Source: a bacterium
GTDB taxonomy: Bacteria; Sysuimicrobiota; Sysuimicrobiia; Sysuimicrobiales; Segetimicrobiaceae
Assembly: GCA_035703895.1 (NCBI GenBank)
Contig: DASSXJ010000159.1
Coordinates: 1 to 33,939, forward strand
Direction: 5' to 3'
DNA: 33,939 nucleotides
In this document: positions 7,719 to 16,153 of the stretch, piece by piece
How positions within the stretch are numbered: the stretch's first letter is position 1
Layout of the letters: each line of letters starts with the position of its first letter
The notes under the pieces: model-generated
What the model saw: the letters and a program-made list of their open reading frames with translations, nothing else
Told to the model about the DNA's origin: nothing
Databases searched by the model: none
Program-made: the position numbers and the translations under genes

Positions 7719-9410
7719 ATGGAGCGGATCTGGCTCAAGAGTTACGAGGCGGGCGTGCCGGCGACGTTATCCTATCCAAAGGTCTCCGTTTACCATTTTC
7801 TCGAGGAGAATGCCCGGCGGTTCCCCAATCACGCGGCCGTCCTCGTGGCCACGTCGAAATTCTCCTCGGTCCTTACCTACCGCCAGATTGACCAGCTGGC
7901 GAACCGGTTCGCGAACGCGCTGATCTGGTTGGGCATCAAACCCGGCGACCGGGTGGCGATCCATCTGTCGAACTTCCCCCAGTTCGTCTTCGCGTTCTAC
8001 GGAGCGCTCAAGGCGGGCGCGACCGTCGTGGCGGCCAACCCCCTCTACAAGGGACACGACCTCGAGACCGTACTGGCGAACTCCGGCGCGAAGTGCATCC
8101 TCACCTTCTCACGGCTCATGCCGAATCTGAGCCCGGTCGTGGCGAGGACCAGCATCGAGTCGATCATCGTGACCGAGCCGTACGATTATTTCCCGTTCCC
8201 CTGGAAGCAGCTGGCCTGGTACAAGCTGCGGAAGGAGACGCAGTCGAGCGGCGTGCTGCGGCTCTCCGCCTTGCTCCGAAGCGCATCGGCAAATCCCCCG
8301 GGGGTGTCCGTGGGGCCTGACGACGTGGCGATTCTCCAGTACACAGGGGGCACGACCGGGGTCCCCAAGGGCGCCATGCTGACCCACCGGAACCTCGTCG
8401 CCAACTTCACCCAGATGCGGAACTGGCTGACCGACCTCAAGGAAGGGCACGAAGTCTTTCTCAGCGTCGCGCCGTTCTTCCACGTCTACGGACTCACCGT
8501 CGCGCTCAACACCGCGATCAGTGTCGCCGCGACCGTGGTGTTGGTGCCGATGCCGCTGATGGATGCCAAGCTGATCGCCGAGATGATTGCCCGCCACCAC
8601 CCGACGATCTTCCCGGGCGCCCCCGTCATCTATCTCGCGATCAACCAGCTCAAGAACGTCCAGCAGTACGATCTCAAGTCGATCAAGGTCTGCGTCAGCG
8701 GCTCGGCGCCGCTCCCGGTCGAGGTGCAGGCCGAGTTCGAGCGATTGACCGGTGCCAAGGTTGTCGAAGGGTACGGCCTCACCGAGGCATCTCCCGGGAC
8801 CCACGTCAACCCGGTCTACGGCACGCATAAGGCCGGAAGCATCGGCCTCCCGCTGCCGGACACCGACGTCCGGATTGTCGACGCGGAGACCGGCGAGCGG
8901 GAGATGCCTCAGGGTGAAGCCGGCGAGCTCGTGATCCGCGGCCCGCAGGTCATGAAGGGGTACTGGAACGCCCCCGAGGAAACCGCGTCGACCCTCCGGG
9001 ACGGCTGGTTGTACACCGGCGATATCGCCCGGATGGACGAGGATGGGTATTTCTTCATCGTCGACCGCAAGAAGGATATCGTCATCGTGGGCGGGCTCAA
9101 GGTCTACCCTCGCGAGATCGAGGAGATCCTCCACGAGCACCCCAAGGTCAAGGAAGCCGCGGTCACAGGCGTGACGCACAAGGTGCGGGGCGAGTTGCTG
9201 ATCGCGCAGGTCGTCCTCAAGGACGGCATCGCGGACGATCCCAAGCAGGTGCGGCGCGAACTACTAGACTACCTCAGACAGCGCCTGGTGCCGTACAAAG
9301 TGCCGCGCCGGATCGAGGTCGTGTCTGCGCTGCCCAAGACGTGGATCGGGAAAGTGCTCCGGCGCGAGATTCGCGAGACGGTGGCCGCCCGGGCGGACGA
9401 CGACGCGTAG
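7719..9410 (+). CDS. Long-chain fatty-acid-CoA ligase (acyl-CoA/acyl-adenylate synthetase)
   Basis: 563 residues, usual for FadD-type ANL enzymes. The AMP-binding P-loop begins at Y208 (YTGGTTGVPKGAMLTH), the GYGLTEASP motif is at 351-359, the YTGDIA and DRKKDIVIVGGLKVYPREIE hinge blocks follow, and the C-terminal catalytic lysine is K545 (WIGKVLRRE). It activates a fatty acid with ATP and CoA in the cytoplasm. The ATG at 7719 follows AGGGAAGGGGG. It opens the rightward eight-gene lipid operon: the next gene's ATG directly abuts its TAG. In this setting it may feed acyl groups to the PlsC-type acyltransferase encoded three genes downstream rather than serve beta-oxidation; no beta-oxidation genes are nearby. 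Confidence 0.92.
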   Translation: MERIWLKSYEAGVPATLSYPKVSVYHFLEENARRFPNHAAVLVATSKFSSVLTYRQIDQLANRFANALIWLGIKPGDRVAIHLSNFPQFVFAFYGALKAGATVVAANPLYKGHDLETVLANSGAKCILTFSRLMPNLSPVVARTSIESIIVTEPYDYFPFPWKQLAWYKLRKETQSSGVLRLSALLRSASANPPGVSVGPDDVAILQYTGGTTGVPKGAMLTHRNLVANFTQMRNWLTDLKEGHEVFLSVAPFFHVYGLTVALNTAISVAATVVLVPMPLMDAKLIAEMIARHHPTIFPGAPVIYLAINQLKNVQQYDLKSIKVCVSGSAPLPVEVQAEFERLTGAKVVEGYGLTEASPGTHVNPVYGTHKAGSIGLPLPDTDVRIVDAETGEREMPQGEAGELVIRGPQVMKGYWNAPEETASTLRDGWLYTGDIARMDEDGYFFIVDRKKDIVIVGGLKVYPREIEEILHEHPKVKEAAVTGVTHKVRGELLIAQVVLKDGIADDPKQVRRELLDYLRQRLVPYKVPRRIEVVSALPKTWIGKVLRREIRETVAARADDDA

Positions 9411-10703
9411 ATGAGCGACATCCCGAGGACCGGCGTGTTCGCGGCCGGCTCCGCCCCGGCCGACGCCTCCACGCGCCGCGTGCCCTTCACGGAGCTCGTC
9501 TGGCTCGGCCTGTTCTGGTTTGCGATGAGCTTCCACTGGGGCGCGCTCCTTACCGTGGTCATCCCGGCTGAGGTCCTCCGGTTCGTGCCCGAGGCGCAGA
9601 AGGGCGCGTACCTGGGACTGCTGCTCGCGTCCGGCGCGGTCATGGCGATGGTGGTCTCGCCGATCTCTGGGGCCCTGAGCGACCGCTCCACGCTCGCCAT
9701 GGGACGGCGCAGGCCGTTTGTCATCGCGGGCGTCCTCGTCAACTGCGTAGGAATCGTGGCCATGCGATACGCGCCCACGTACGCGGCATACGTCGCGGCG
9801 CTCCTGGTTGTCCAGACTGCCACGAACTTTGCCGGGGGCGCGTTCAACGGCCTCATCCCGGACAAGATTCCCCCCTCGCAGCGCGGGCTGACCTCGGGGG
9901 TGATGGGCTTCATGATGATGGTCGGCACGATCTCCGCAGCGCTCCTCGCGGGGAATTTCGTCGGCCACGGGCAGACCGGGATCGTCTATTTCATTGACGC
10001 CGGGCTGTTCCTCGCGTGCACCGCGATCATGGTCTCGCAGATTCGGGAGGTGCCGCTCAAGTCGCGGCCGCCGCTCACGCTCCCAGCGTTCGCTCGCTCG
10101 TTCTGGATCGACCCGCGCCGGTACCCAGACTTCGGCTGGATGTTTCTGACGCGGGGCCTCGTGATGCTCGGCTTTTACACGATGATCACGTTCCTGCAGT
10201 TCTTCGTGAAGGACACGCTGCACCTGACGGTCAAGGAGGCGGCGCGCACGACCGGCATCCTGAGCGCGATCACGATTGCCTCCGGCACGATCGTCGCGCT
10301 TGCGGCCGGGTGGATCTCCGACCGGATCGGGCGGAAGGGGATCGTCTCCGTCTCGGGGATCTTCCTCGCGCTCACGAGCCTCGGGCTCCTCCTGCAGCCG
10401 CCGTTCTCCACGCTCGTCTGGATCGCCATCCTGTTCGGGATCGGGTATGGGGCGTTCACGAGCGTCGACTGGGCGCTTGCGATCGACGTGCTGCCGAATC
10501 GCGACTCCGCGGCGAAGGACCTCGGTATCTGGGCGATCGCCAACACGCTGCCGCAGGTGCTCGCCCCGATCGTCGCGGGGCCGATCCTCGACGCGTTCAA
10601 CCGCCGCGCGCCGAACCTCGGCTACACGGTCGTCTTCGCCGGCGCGATCGTGTACGTCATGCTCGGCTCGATCTTCGTTTGGAGGATCAAGGGAGCGCGG
10701 TAG
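9411..10703 (+). CDS. MFS transporter, SLC45/sugar-cation-symporter-like
   Basis: 430 residues with about twelve membrane helices. The loop between helices 2 and 3 carries the MFS signature in the form SGALSDR...GRRRPF, and a second copy SDRIGRKG follows in the other half. The later stretch AFTSVDWALAIDVLP is typical of the SLC45/sucrose-symporter-like branch. The cargo is unknown. The ATG immediately follows the ligase stop codon with no strong ribosome site, which suggests translational coupling; the next gene starts in its stop codon. In an operon of lipid genes the cargo could be a lysolipid or a head-group precursor, as with LplT beside Aas, but the sequence alone does not show it. Confidence 0.88.
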   Translation: MSDIPRTGVFAAGSAPADASTRRVPFTELVWLGLFWFAMSFHWGALLTVVIPAEVLRFVPEAQKGAYLGLLLASGAVMAMVVSPISGALSDRSTLAMGRRRPFVIAGVLVNCVGIVAMRYAPTYAAYVAALLVVQTATNFAGGAFNGLIPDKIPPSQRGLTSGVMGFMMMVGTISAALLAGNFVGHGQTGIVYFIDAGLFLACTAIMVSQIREVPLKSRPPLTLPAFARSFWIDPRRYPDFGWMFLTRGLVMLGFYTMITFLQFFVKDTLHLTVKEAARTTGILSAITIASGTIVALAAGWISDRIGRKGIVSVSGIFLALTSLGLLLQPPFSTLVWIAILFGIGYGAFTSVDWALAIDVLPNRDSAAKDLGIWAIANTLPQVLAPIVAGPILDAFNRRAPNLGYTVVFAGAIVYVMLGSIFVWRIKGAR

Positions 10704-11626
10704 TGGCCGCCGGCAGGCGCACGTGGCCCCGGGTGGGCTTGTGGGTGGGCGCGGGTCTCGCGGCGGCGGGGGCCGCGATCGCCCTCTCCTCGTTCGCCAC
10801 CGCGTATCTCACCGTCCATCCGCTCCCGTGGTCGCGCTACCGGCGGTCCTGGTGGACGCCGTCCGAACGCGACCGCGATGCCCGGCCCGTCCGATTTTCG
10901 AGCGCCGACGGCATCGTGCTCGCGGGGCGGTATCTCGACCGGCATGCGGACGCGACGATCGTGGTGTGCCACGGCTGGCCGGGCAACAAGGACGATATGC
11001 GCGACCTCGCGGACGTCCTGGCGGATGCGGGGTTCAACGTCCTCGCCTTCGACTTCCGGAGCTGGGGCGAGAGCGATCGGGGGCCGGTCACCCTCGGCTA
11101 CCGCGAGGCCCAGGACGTGCTCGGGGCGGTCGCGTTCGCACAGGCACGGCGTGCGGAACGCGGGCACCGGATTGGCGTCCTCGGGCTGTCCATGGGCGGG
11201 GCCGCGTCGCTCCTCGCGGCGGCGTCGTGCCCGAAGATCGAGGCCGTCGTCGCGGACAGCAGCTACACGCGCCTGGACCGCGCGGTCAGCGGCGTGTTCC
11301 GCAGCCTCTGGGGTCCCGCCGCGCCGCTCTTCGACGTCCCGACCCGATGGGCGGGGGAGCGCTTGATCGGCACCGCGATGCCGGACGTCTCACCCGTCCG
11401 GGCGATCGAGCGGCTGAGCCCCCGGCCTGTGCTGATCATCCACGGCACGCACGACCGGCTCATCGATGTGCGCGAGGCTCAGGCCCTCTACCGGACGTCG
11501 CACGACCCGAAGGCGCTCTGGCTCGTCGAGGGTGCGGACCATGGCGAGACCCGCAGGATAGCGCCACAGGAGTACGATCGCCGCGTCGTGGGCTTTTTCC
11601 AAGAGCATCTTGGGGGACCTCCGTGA
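10703..11626 (+). CDS. Membrane-anchored alpha/beta hydrolase
   Basis: 307 residues. An N-terminal hydrophobic helix (about 11-38) is followed by an alpha/beta-hydrolase core: oxyanion region CHGWPGN near residue 90, nucleophile S163 in GLSMGG, acid in HGTHDRLID, and histidine in GADHGE near the end. These place it with the Hydrolase_4/lysophospholipase-like group of serine hydrolases. GTG at 10703 overlaps the transporter stop (TAGTG) and has AAGGGAG upstream. Its stop overlaps the next start as GTGA. In E. coli ynbC a hydrolase of this type is fused to a methyltransferase; here the two parts are separate genes of one operon. Substrate unknown, probably a lipid ester. Confidence 0.85.
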   Translation: MAAGRRTWPRVGLWVGAGLAAAGAAIALSSFATAYLTVHPLPWSRYRRSWWTPSERDRDARPVRFSSADGIVLAGRYLDRHADATIVVCHGWPGNKDDMRDLADVLADAGFNVLAFDFRSWGESDRGPVTLGYREAQDVLGAVAFAQARRAERGHRIGVLGLSMGGAASLLAAASCPKIEAVVADSSYTRLDRAVSGVFRSLWGPAAPLFDVPTRWAGERLIGTAMPDVSPVRAIERLSPRPVLIIHGTHDRLIDVREAQALYRTSHDPKALWLVEGADHGETRRIAPQEYDRRVVGFFQEHLGGPP

Positions 11627-12891
11627 CGCTGCCGTACGCGCGCACGGCGCCCGCGGTCACAGATTTCAAGCCGCCGAAGCCCAACCGAGCGTTCATCCGC
11701 GGCATGCGCCTCGTCAACCTGTTCTACGGGCTTTGGCGGGCGAAGTTGGTGTGCGACGCGCGGGATCTCGAAAAGCTGAGACGGCTGCCCCCGGGGGTCA
11801 TCATCACCCCCAACCACTCCGACTACGCCGACGCGATGGTCGTGACCGAACTGGGCCGGAGGGCCGACCGCTACTTCAACTTCATGGCCACGCGGGAGAG
11901 CTTCGACGCCGGGCACGGGCTCCACGGGCTGGCGATGCAGTGGCTCGGCGGGTTCTCGGTGAACCGCGGCGGGGAGAACGGGCGGTGCCAGCAGGTCGCC
12001 AAGGACGTCGTCAAAGCCGGCCGGTACGACCTCCTCATCTTCCCGGAGGGGGAGATCTACCTCCTGAACGATCTGGTGATGCCGTTCAAGCCCGGCGTCG
12101 CGATGCTCGCGCTCGACGTCGCGAACGAGAACGCTAAAGAGGGCCGTTCCGACAAGCCGGTCACGATCGTCCCGGTCGCGATCAAGTACCGGTACCTGGT
12201 CGACATCCTGCCCGCGGTGAGGGAGACCGTGGAGCGGCTCGAGGCGACGATCTTCGGCGGGCCGCGCCCCGGCGCTCTGTACGACCGGATCTCCGCGCTT
12301 GGGGTCGAGTTGCTCAACCGCAAGGAGCAGGAGTACGGCCTCCGTCCGGATCCAGCCGGCGACCTCTACGCCCGGGTCGAGGCGGTGCGGAAGCACCTGC
12401 TCGAGACCCTCGAGCGCCGCTACCTCGGCAAGGTGCGCGACGAGTTCGCGTTCGACCGCGCGCGCCGCCTGATCATCCACATCCTCGAGGAATTGGCGCA
12501 TCTCGAGGGCCGCGCCGATCTCCCCGAGCATGAGAAGGCGGCGGCCGCCGCCGACCTGCGGCGCGATCTCGGGTGGGCGCAGACCGCGGCCCGGTCCGTC
12601 TCCTTCGCCGAGGACTACCTGATCGCGCAGCCCACCCCGGAGCGCCTCGCGGAGACGCTGGCCAAGCTCGAGCGCGAGGTGTACGGCCGTGAGGCGTTCC
12701 CGCCTAAGGCGAAGCGGCGCGCCACAGTCAAGATCGGCGACCCGATCGATGTCCGCGGCTACTTGGCCGAGTACGCTGAGCGCAGGTTGCGCAAAGAGGC
12801 CATCCTCCGTCTCGTCCGCGATCTCCAGCAGAGCATTCAGTCGATGCTCGACGCGCTCAACGTGGAGACCGACGGGGAGCCACCCCGGTGA
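11623..12891 (+). CDS. PlsC-domain acyltransferase with long C-terminal helical extension
   Basis: 422 residues, about twice a usual PlsC. The N-terminal part holds the acyltransferase motifs: N64-H65...D70 (TPNHSDYAD), an arginine in NRGG near 114, and FPEGE at 140-144. Residues from about 200 onward contain no motif that I recognise; they are charged, mainly helical and probably cytoplasmic, with a final segment GDPIDVRGYLAEYAERR that resembles the closing part of other acyltransferase domains. GTG start in a GTGA overlap. It likely transfers an acyl chain to a glycerophosphate-type acceptor. It differs clearly from the short PlsC encoded at 6828-7454. Confidence 0.85.
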   Translation: MTLPYARTAPAVTDFKPPKPNRAFIRGMRLVNLFYGLWRAKLVCDARDLEKLRRLPPGVIITPNHSDYADAMVVTELGRRADRYFNFMATRESFDAGHGLHGLAMQWLGGFSVNRGGENGRCQQVAKDVVKAGRYDLLIFPEGEIYLLNDLVMPFKPGVAMLALDVANENAKEGRSDKPVTIVPVAIKYRYLVDILPAVRETVERLEATIFGGPRPGALYDRISALGVELLNRKEQEYGLRPDPAGDLYARVEAVRKHLLETLERRYLGKVRDEFAFDRARRLIIHILEELAHLEGRADLPEHEKAAAAADLRRDLGWAQTAARSVSFAEDYLIAQPTPERLAETLAKLEREVYGREAFPPKAKRRATVKIGDPIDVRGYLAEYAERRLRKEAILRLVRDLQQSIQSMLDALNVETDGEPPR

Positions 12892-13499
12892 CGTCTGCTG
12901 GAGATCCATCCAGCCGGGCGCTGTACCATTATCTCAAGGCGGGCACCCAGCGGGCGCTCGATCCCGTGGTCGCGCGCGTGTTGATCGGCATCCATCCCAA
13001 CGTCCTTACCGGTCTCGGCGTCCTCTCGGCCGCCGCTGCGGGGGGGTGTCTCTGGCGGGGCTGGTACCTCGCCGCGGTTCCGTGCATCCTGCTCCGCATG
13101 TTGCTAAACGTCGCGGACGGTCAGGTCGCCCGCAGGACCGGGAAGACCTCGCGGGCGGGCGCGGTTTGGAATGAGTTCTCGGACCGCCTCGCCGATATCG
13201 GCCTCTTCGGCGGAGCCGCGCTCGCCGCCCCGGCCGGGCTGGCGCTGGGCCTCGCCACGCTCGCGGCCGTTGAGCTGGTGTCCTACCTGGGAATTCTGCC
13301 CCAGACCCTTGGGCTCGCGCGCCAGTACGGAGGCGTCTCCGCCAAGATCCCGCGCCAGATCGCCCTCATGATCGCCGCGGCGGGCCAGGGCATCTGGGGC
13401 GGTTCGTGGTTGCGGGTCGGGCTCATTGTCATCGCGCTCGGCGCGCTGCTCACGGTCGGGCAGCGCCTCCGCAGCGCGTTCCGTGAGGCGCGGGCGTGA
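12888..13499 (+). CDS. CDP-alcohol phosphatidyltransferase, YnbA-like
   Basis: 203 residues with about five or six membrane helices. The CDP-alcohol phosphotransferase motif is present as N74-x2-D77-G78-x2-A81-R82 ... G91-x3-N95-x3-D99. In the canonical motif all four marked acids are aspartate; here the first and third are asparagine. As I recall, E. coli YnbA has the same two changes (ALNALDG and ILNETGD), so this is a subfamily trait rather than decay. The reaction would be displacement of CMP from a CDP-activated lipid by an alcohol. GTG start in a GTGA overlap, GGGGAG upstream. It is followed directly by a CdsA-like gene that could make its CDP-lipid substrate. Confidence 0.88.
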   Translation: MTSAGDPSSRALYHYLKAGTQRALDPVVARVLIGIHPNVLTGLGVLSAAAAGGCLWRGWYLAAVPCILLRMLLNVADGQVARRTGKTSRAGAVWNEFSDRLADIGLFGGAALAAPAGLALGLATLAAVELVSYLGILPQTLGLARQYGGVSAKIPRQIALMIAAAGQGIWGGSWLRVGLIVIALGALLTVGQRLRSAFREARA

Positions 13500-14404
13500 C
13501 CGCGATCTTGTTCCGCAGCCTCGCGATCTATGGGGGCGTCTTCCTCGGCGTCGGGGTCGCGATCGCCGTGATGCGGCTCCGTGGTGCCGCGCGCGGCCGG
13601 GCCGGCCTCACGGAGTTCGAGGCCCGAACGCTCTCATGGATGGTCCTCGCCCCGCTCATCATCGTCCCGGCGTACCTCGGCGGTTGGTGGCTCGCCGGCG
13701 TCGTCGCGCTCATCGCCCTGCAGGGGATGCGCGAACTGTTCAGTGTGACCGGCGTCAACGGATACGGCACATGGGCGTCCATCTGGGTGCTTGTCACCGT
13801 GCTCCTGGCGCAGATCTATCCGGAGGGGTTCTACGTCATCCCGGGCTTCGTGATCATCCTGACCTCCGCGCTCCCGGTCCTCCGGAAGCGGACGACCGGC
13901 GCAGTCTATGAAGTCGGGGTGGTCGTCTTCGGCCTGATGTACCTCGCCTGGCTGTTCGCGCGCCTCATCTTCCTGAGGGCGGAGCCGGGCGGGTTCGGCC
14001 ACGTCGTCTTCATGGGGACGTGCGTCGCGATCAACGACAACGCGTCGTATTGGGCCGGCAAGCTCTTCGGCCGTTACAGTCGACCGCTCATTCCGGAAGT
14101 CTCTCCGGGGAAAACCGTGGTGGGATTCTTGGGCGGTGCCGCGGCGACGATCGCGGCCGGGCTGCTGTTCCACTTCGCGATCCCTGCGGTGAGCCGGGCG
14201 CAGGTGCTCGTGCTCGCGACCTTGATCGCGCTCACGGGCCCGATGGGCGATCTCGTGATCTCGGTGATCAAGCGGGACCGGGGCGTGAAGGACATGGGGA
14301 CGATCTTACCCGGACACGGCGGCGTCCTCGACCGCTTCGACTCGATCCTGTACACGACCCCGATCTACTACTTCGCGCTCGCGGTCTTGGGCCTGAGGCG
14401 GTGA
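13496..14404 (+). CDS. Phosphatidate cytidylyltransferase, YnbB/CdsA-like
   Basis: 302 residues, polytopic. The CDP-diacylglycerol synthase signature is complete near the C-terminus: SVIKRDRGVKDMGTILPGHG followed by GVLDRFDS, with the metal- and substrate-binding D, H and D residues. CdsA enzymes make CDP-diacylglycerol from phosphatidic acid and CTP in the inner membrane. GTG start in a GTGA overlap with the YnbA-like gene. This gene is unlikely to be the general housekeeping cdsA, because that gene normally sits beside uppS, dxr or rseP, while here it forms part of a dedicated lipid operon. Confidence 0.9.
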   Translation: MTAILFRSLAIYGGVFLGVGVAIAVMRLRGAARGRAGLTEFEARTLSWMVLAPLIIVPAYLGGWWLAGVVALIALQGMRELFSVTGVNGYGTWASIWVLVTVLLAQIYPEGFYVIPGFVIILTSALPVLRKRTTGAVYEVGVVVFGLMYLAWLFARLIFLRAEPGGFGHVVFMGTCVAINDNASYWAGKLFGRYSRPLIPEVSPGKTVVGFLGGAAATIAAGLLFHFAIPAVSRAQVLVLATLIALTGPMGDLVISVIKRDRGVKDMGTILPGHGGVLDRFDSILYTTPIYYFALAVLGLRR

Positions 14405-14417
14405 GGGAGGTGCGCGT

Positions 14418-15317
14418 GTGAAACGGCTTCCCACCTACGAGGACCTGCGGCGCCCGCTTCCCCCGTGGCACCCCAAGGCCTGGTACTTCGGAGCGCAGTC
14501 GCTGATGCTCCGCACCGTCGGCCGGACCGCCGGCGGCATCGACCTCGGGTACCGGCACGGGTTCAACTCGGGGGTGATGCTCGACTACGTGTACGAGAAC
14601 CGCGCCCGGGGGCGGTGGGGAATCGGCGCGCTCATCGACCGGGGGTTCTTGAATGCGGTCGGCTGGCGCGGGATCCGCTTACGGAAGGAGCACCTGAAGC
14701 AAGTCCTGCGGGGGGTGATCGAGGAGCGGCGGGCGCGCGGACAGGCGACGCATATCGTCGACCTGGCGGCCGGGGGTGGCCGGTACCTGCTCGAGGTGTT
14801 GAGCGAGGTGGGACCGGGCGGCGTCACGGCGCTGCTCCGCGACCTGCGGCGCGAGGGACTCGATGAGGGCCGCCGGCGCGCGGAGGCGCTCGACCTGCGC
14901 AACGTCCACTTCGAGCCCGGCAACGCGTTCGATCCCCAGGAGCTTGCGGCCCTCTCACCGCGGCCCGATATCGTGGTCACGTCCGGCCTCTACGAGATCA
15001 TCCCCGACGACGCGCTGATCCGGCCGCACTTTGGCCGCGTCCGGCGGATCCTCGCGCCAGACGGGACATTCATCTTTACCGCGCAGCCGTATCACCCGCA
15101 GTTGGAGATGATCGCGCGCGTGCTCCCGGGGCTGGACGGAGGGCCGTGGGTCATGCGGCTTCGGTCGCTCGAACTGCTCGAGCGGTGGGCGCGCGAGGGC
15201 GGCTTCACCCGCTGGGACGCGGTCGGGGATCCCTGGGGGATCTTCTACGTGGTGACCGTCTGCGGGGGGGCGGCCGCGCCCGTTGCGCCGGATCTTCGCC
15301 CGGGGCCGGTGCGGTGA
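14418..15317 (+). CDS. Class I SAM methyltransferase, YnbC C-terminal (Methyltransf_20) type
   Basis: 299 residues. The N-terminal part has a characteristic block (GFNSGVMLDYVYENRARGRWGI, then DRGFLNAVGWRGIRLRK) that I associate with the Methyltransf_20 family, named for proteins in which it is often fused behind an alpha/beta hydrolase. The SAM-binding motif I is VDLAAGGGRYLLEV with D115 and G119-G121, and an aspartate in TALLRDLRREG follows. GTG start with GGGAGG seven bases upstream. The product or head group that it methylates is not known. Its stop overlaps the next start as GTGA. Confidence 0.82.
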   Translation: MKRLPTYEDLRRPLPPWHPKAWYFGAQSLMLRTVGRTAGGIDLGYRHGFNSGVMLDYVYENRARGRWGIGALIDRGFLNAVGWRGIRLRKEHLKQVLRGVIEERRARGQATHIVDLAAGGGRYLLEVLSEVGPGGVTALLRDLRREGLDEGRRRAEALDLRNVHFEPGNAFDPQELAALSPRPDIVVTSGLYEIIPDDALIRPHFGRVRRILAPDGTFIFTAQPYHPQLEMIARVLPGLDGGPWVMRLRSLELLERWAREGGFTRWDAVGDPWGIFYVVTVCGGAAAPVAPDLRPGPVR

Positions 15318-16153
15318 AGCTCGCGGAGCTCCGGCCGATCAGGGCGGCGATCCAGTTCAACGACCGCCTGAATGCGCACCAGGTCGGCGAGCAGGCGACC
15401 GTGATCGCGTTCAACATCGTGTATGCGATGTTTCCGCTGGTCCTCGCGTTGACGGCGGTCGGGGGATTTATCGTACGCGGCGCCATCGCGAGGGGGCAGC
15501 TCCTCGCGGCGATCCGCGTCGCGTTCCCCGCGCAGCTGGCGAAAGAGATGTCCGACGTGATCAACACCGCGGGCAACTATCCCGGGATTATCGGGCTCGT
15601 GGCGTTCATCACGCTTGTCGTCGCTGGGTCGAACCTCTTCGCCGCGATCGAGGTCGCGTTCTGCCGGATCTTCGGTGTGCCGCCGCGCGGGATCGTGCAC
15701 CAGCGCGCCGTCGCCGTCCTGATGATCCTGGTGTTCTCCGCGCTGCTGGTCGTCGCGGTCGCCGCCTCGGACGTCGCCGTGTTCCTGCGGGGGAGCCGCA
15801 TCGGCCCGGACGGCGCGCACCCCACCTTGCCGGGCGGCCGGTACCTCGGTCTCGCCGGCGGCTGGGCGTTTGTGGTGCTGATGCTGCTGGTGCTCTACCT
15901 GGTGATCCCGAACGCCCGGATCTCGCTTGGGGTCGTCTGGCCGGGCGCGGTGCTGGCCGGGACGGCGCTGCAGGTCACGACCCTGGTGTTCCCGCTCTAC
16001 ATCCGCTACTTCGCGGGCTTCAACCGCTTCGGCGACGCGTTCAGCCTGGTCTTCCTCATCATGACGTGGGCCTATTTCCTCGGGTTCATCTTGCTCGCCG
16101 GGGCGGAAGTCAACGCAATGCGGTACGCAAAGGCTGCGGGGCGTGCTACGTGA
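15314..16153 (+). CDS. YihY/BrkB (UPF0761) family inner-membrane protein
   Basis: 279 residues with about six membrane helices. The family marks are the first helix region GEQATVIAFNIVYAMFPLVL, a middle LLVLYLVIPNARIS block and the C-terminal FGDAFSLVFLIMTWAYFLGFILLAGAEVNA motif. YihY proteins are widespread; their function is unsettled (the old ribonuclease BN name is wrong). Starts at GTG in a GTGA overlap with the methyltransferase gene, so it is the last gene of the lipid operon; its end overlaps the convergent lyase gene by eight bases. A role in moving or assembling the lipid made by this operon is only a guess. Confidence 0.88.
   Translation: MKLAELRPIRAAIQFNDRLNAHQVGEQATVIAFNIVYAMFPLVLALTAVGGFIVRGAIARGQLLAAIRVAFPAQLAKEMSDVINTAGNYPGIIGLVAFITLVVAGSNLFAAIEVAFCRIFGVPPRGIVHQRAVAVLMILVFSALLVVAVAASDVAVFLRGSRIGPDGAHPTLPGGRYLGLAGGWAFVVLMLLVLYLVIPNARISLGVVWPGAVLAGTALQVTTLVFPLYIRYFAGFNRFGDAFSLVFLIMTWAYFLGFILLAGAEVNAMRYAKAAGRAT

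Noticed and set aside
8109-9179. Long minus-strand open frame opposite the acyl-CoA ligase gene
   Set aside because: The translation is biased to Arg, His, Asp and Leu with no domain; it mirrors the codon pattern of the real gene.
10016-10702. Upstream extension of the alpha/beta hydrolase frame into the MFS gene
   Set aside because: The extension lies within the transporter and has the composition of an out-of-frame reading; the GTG at 10703 has a ribosome site and stop-start overlap.
11488-12909. 473-codon minus-strand open frame opposite the long PlsC gene
   Set aside because: No motif or ribosome site; the plus-strand gene has catalytic motifs and operon overlaps.
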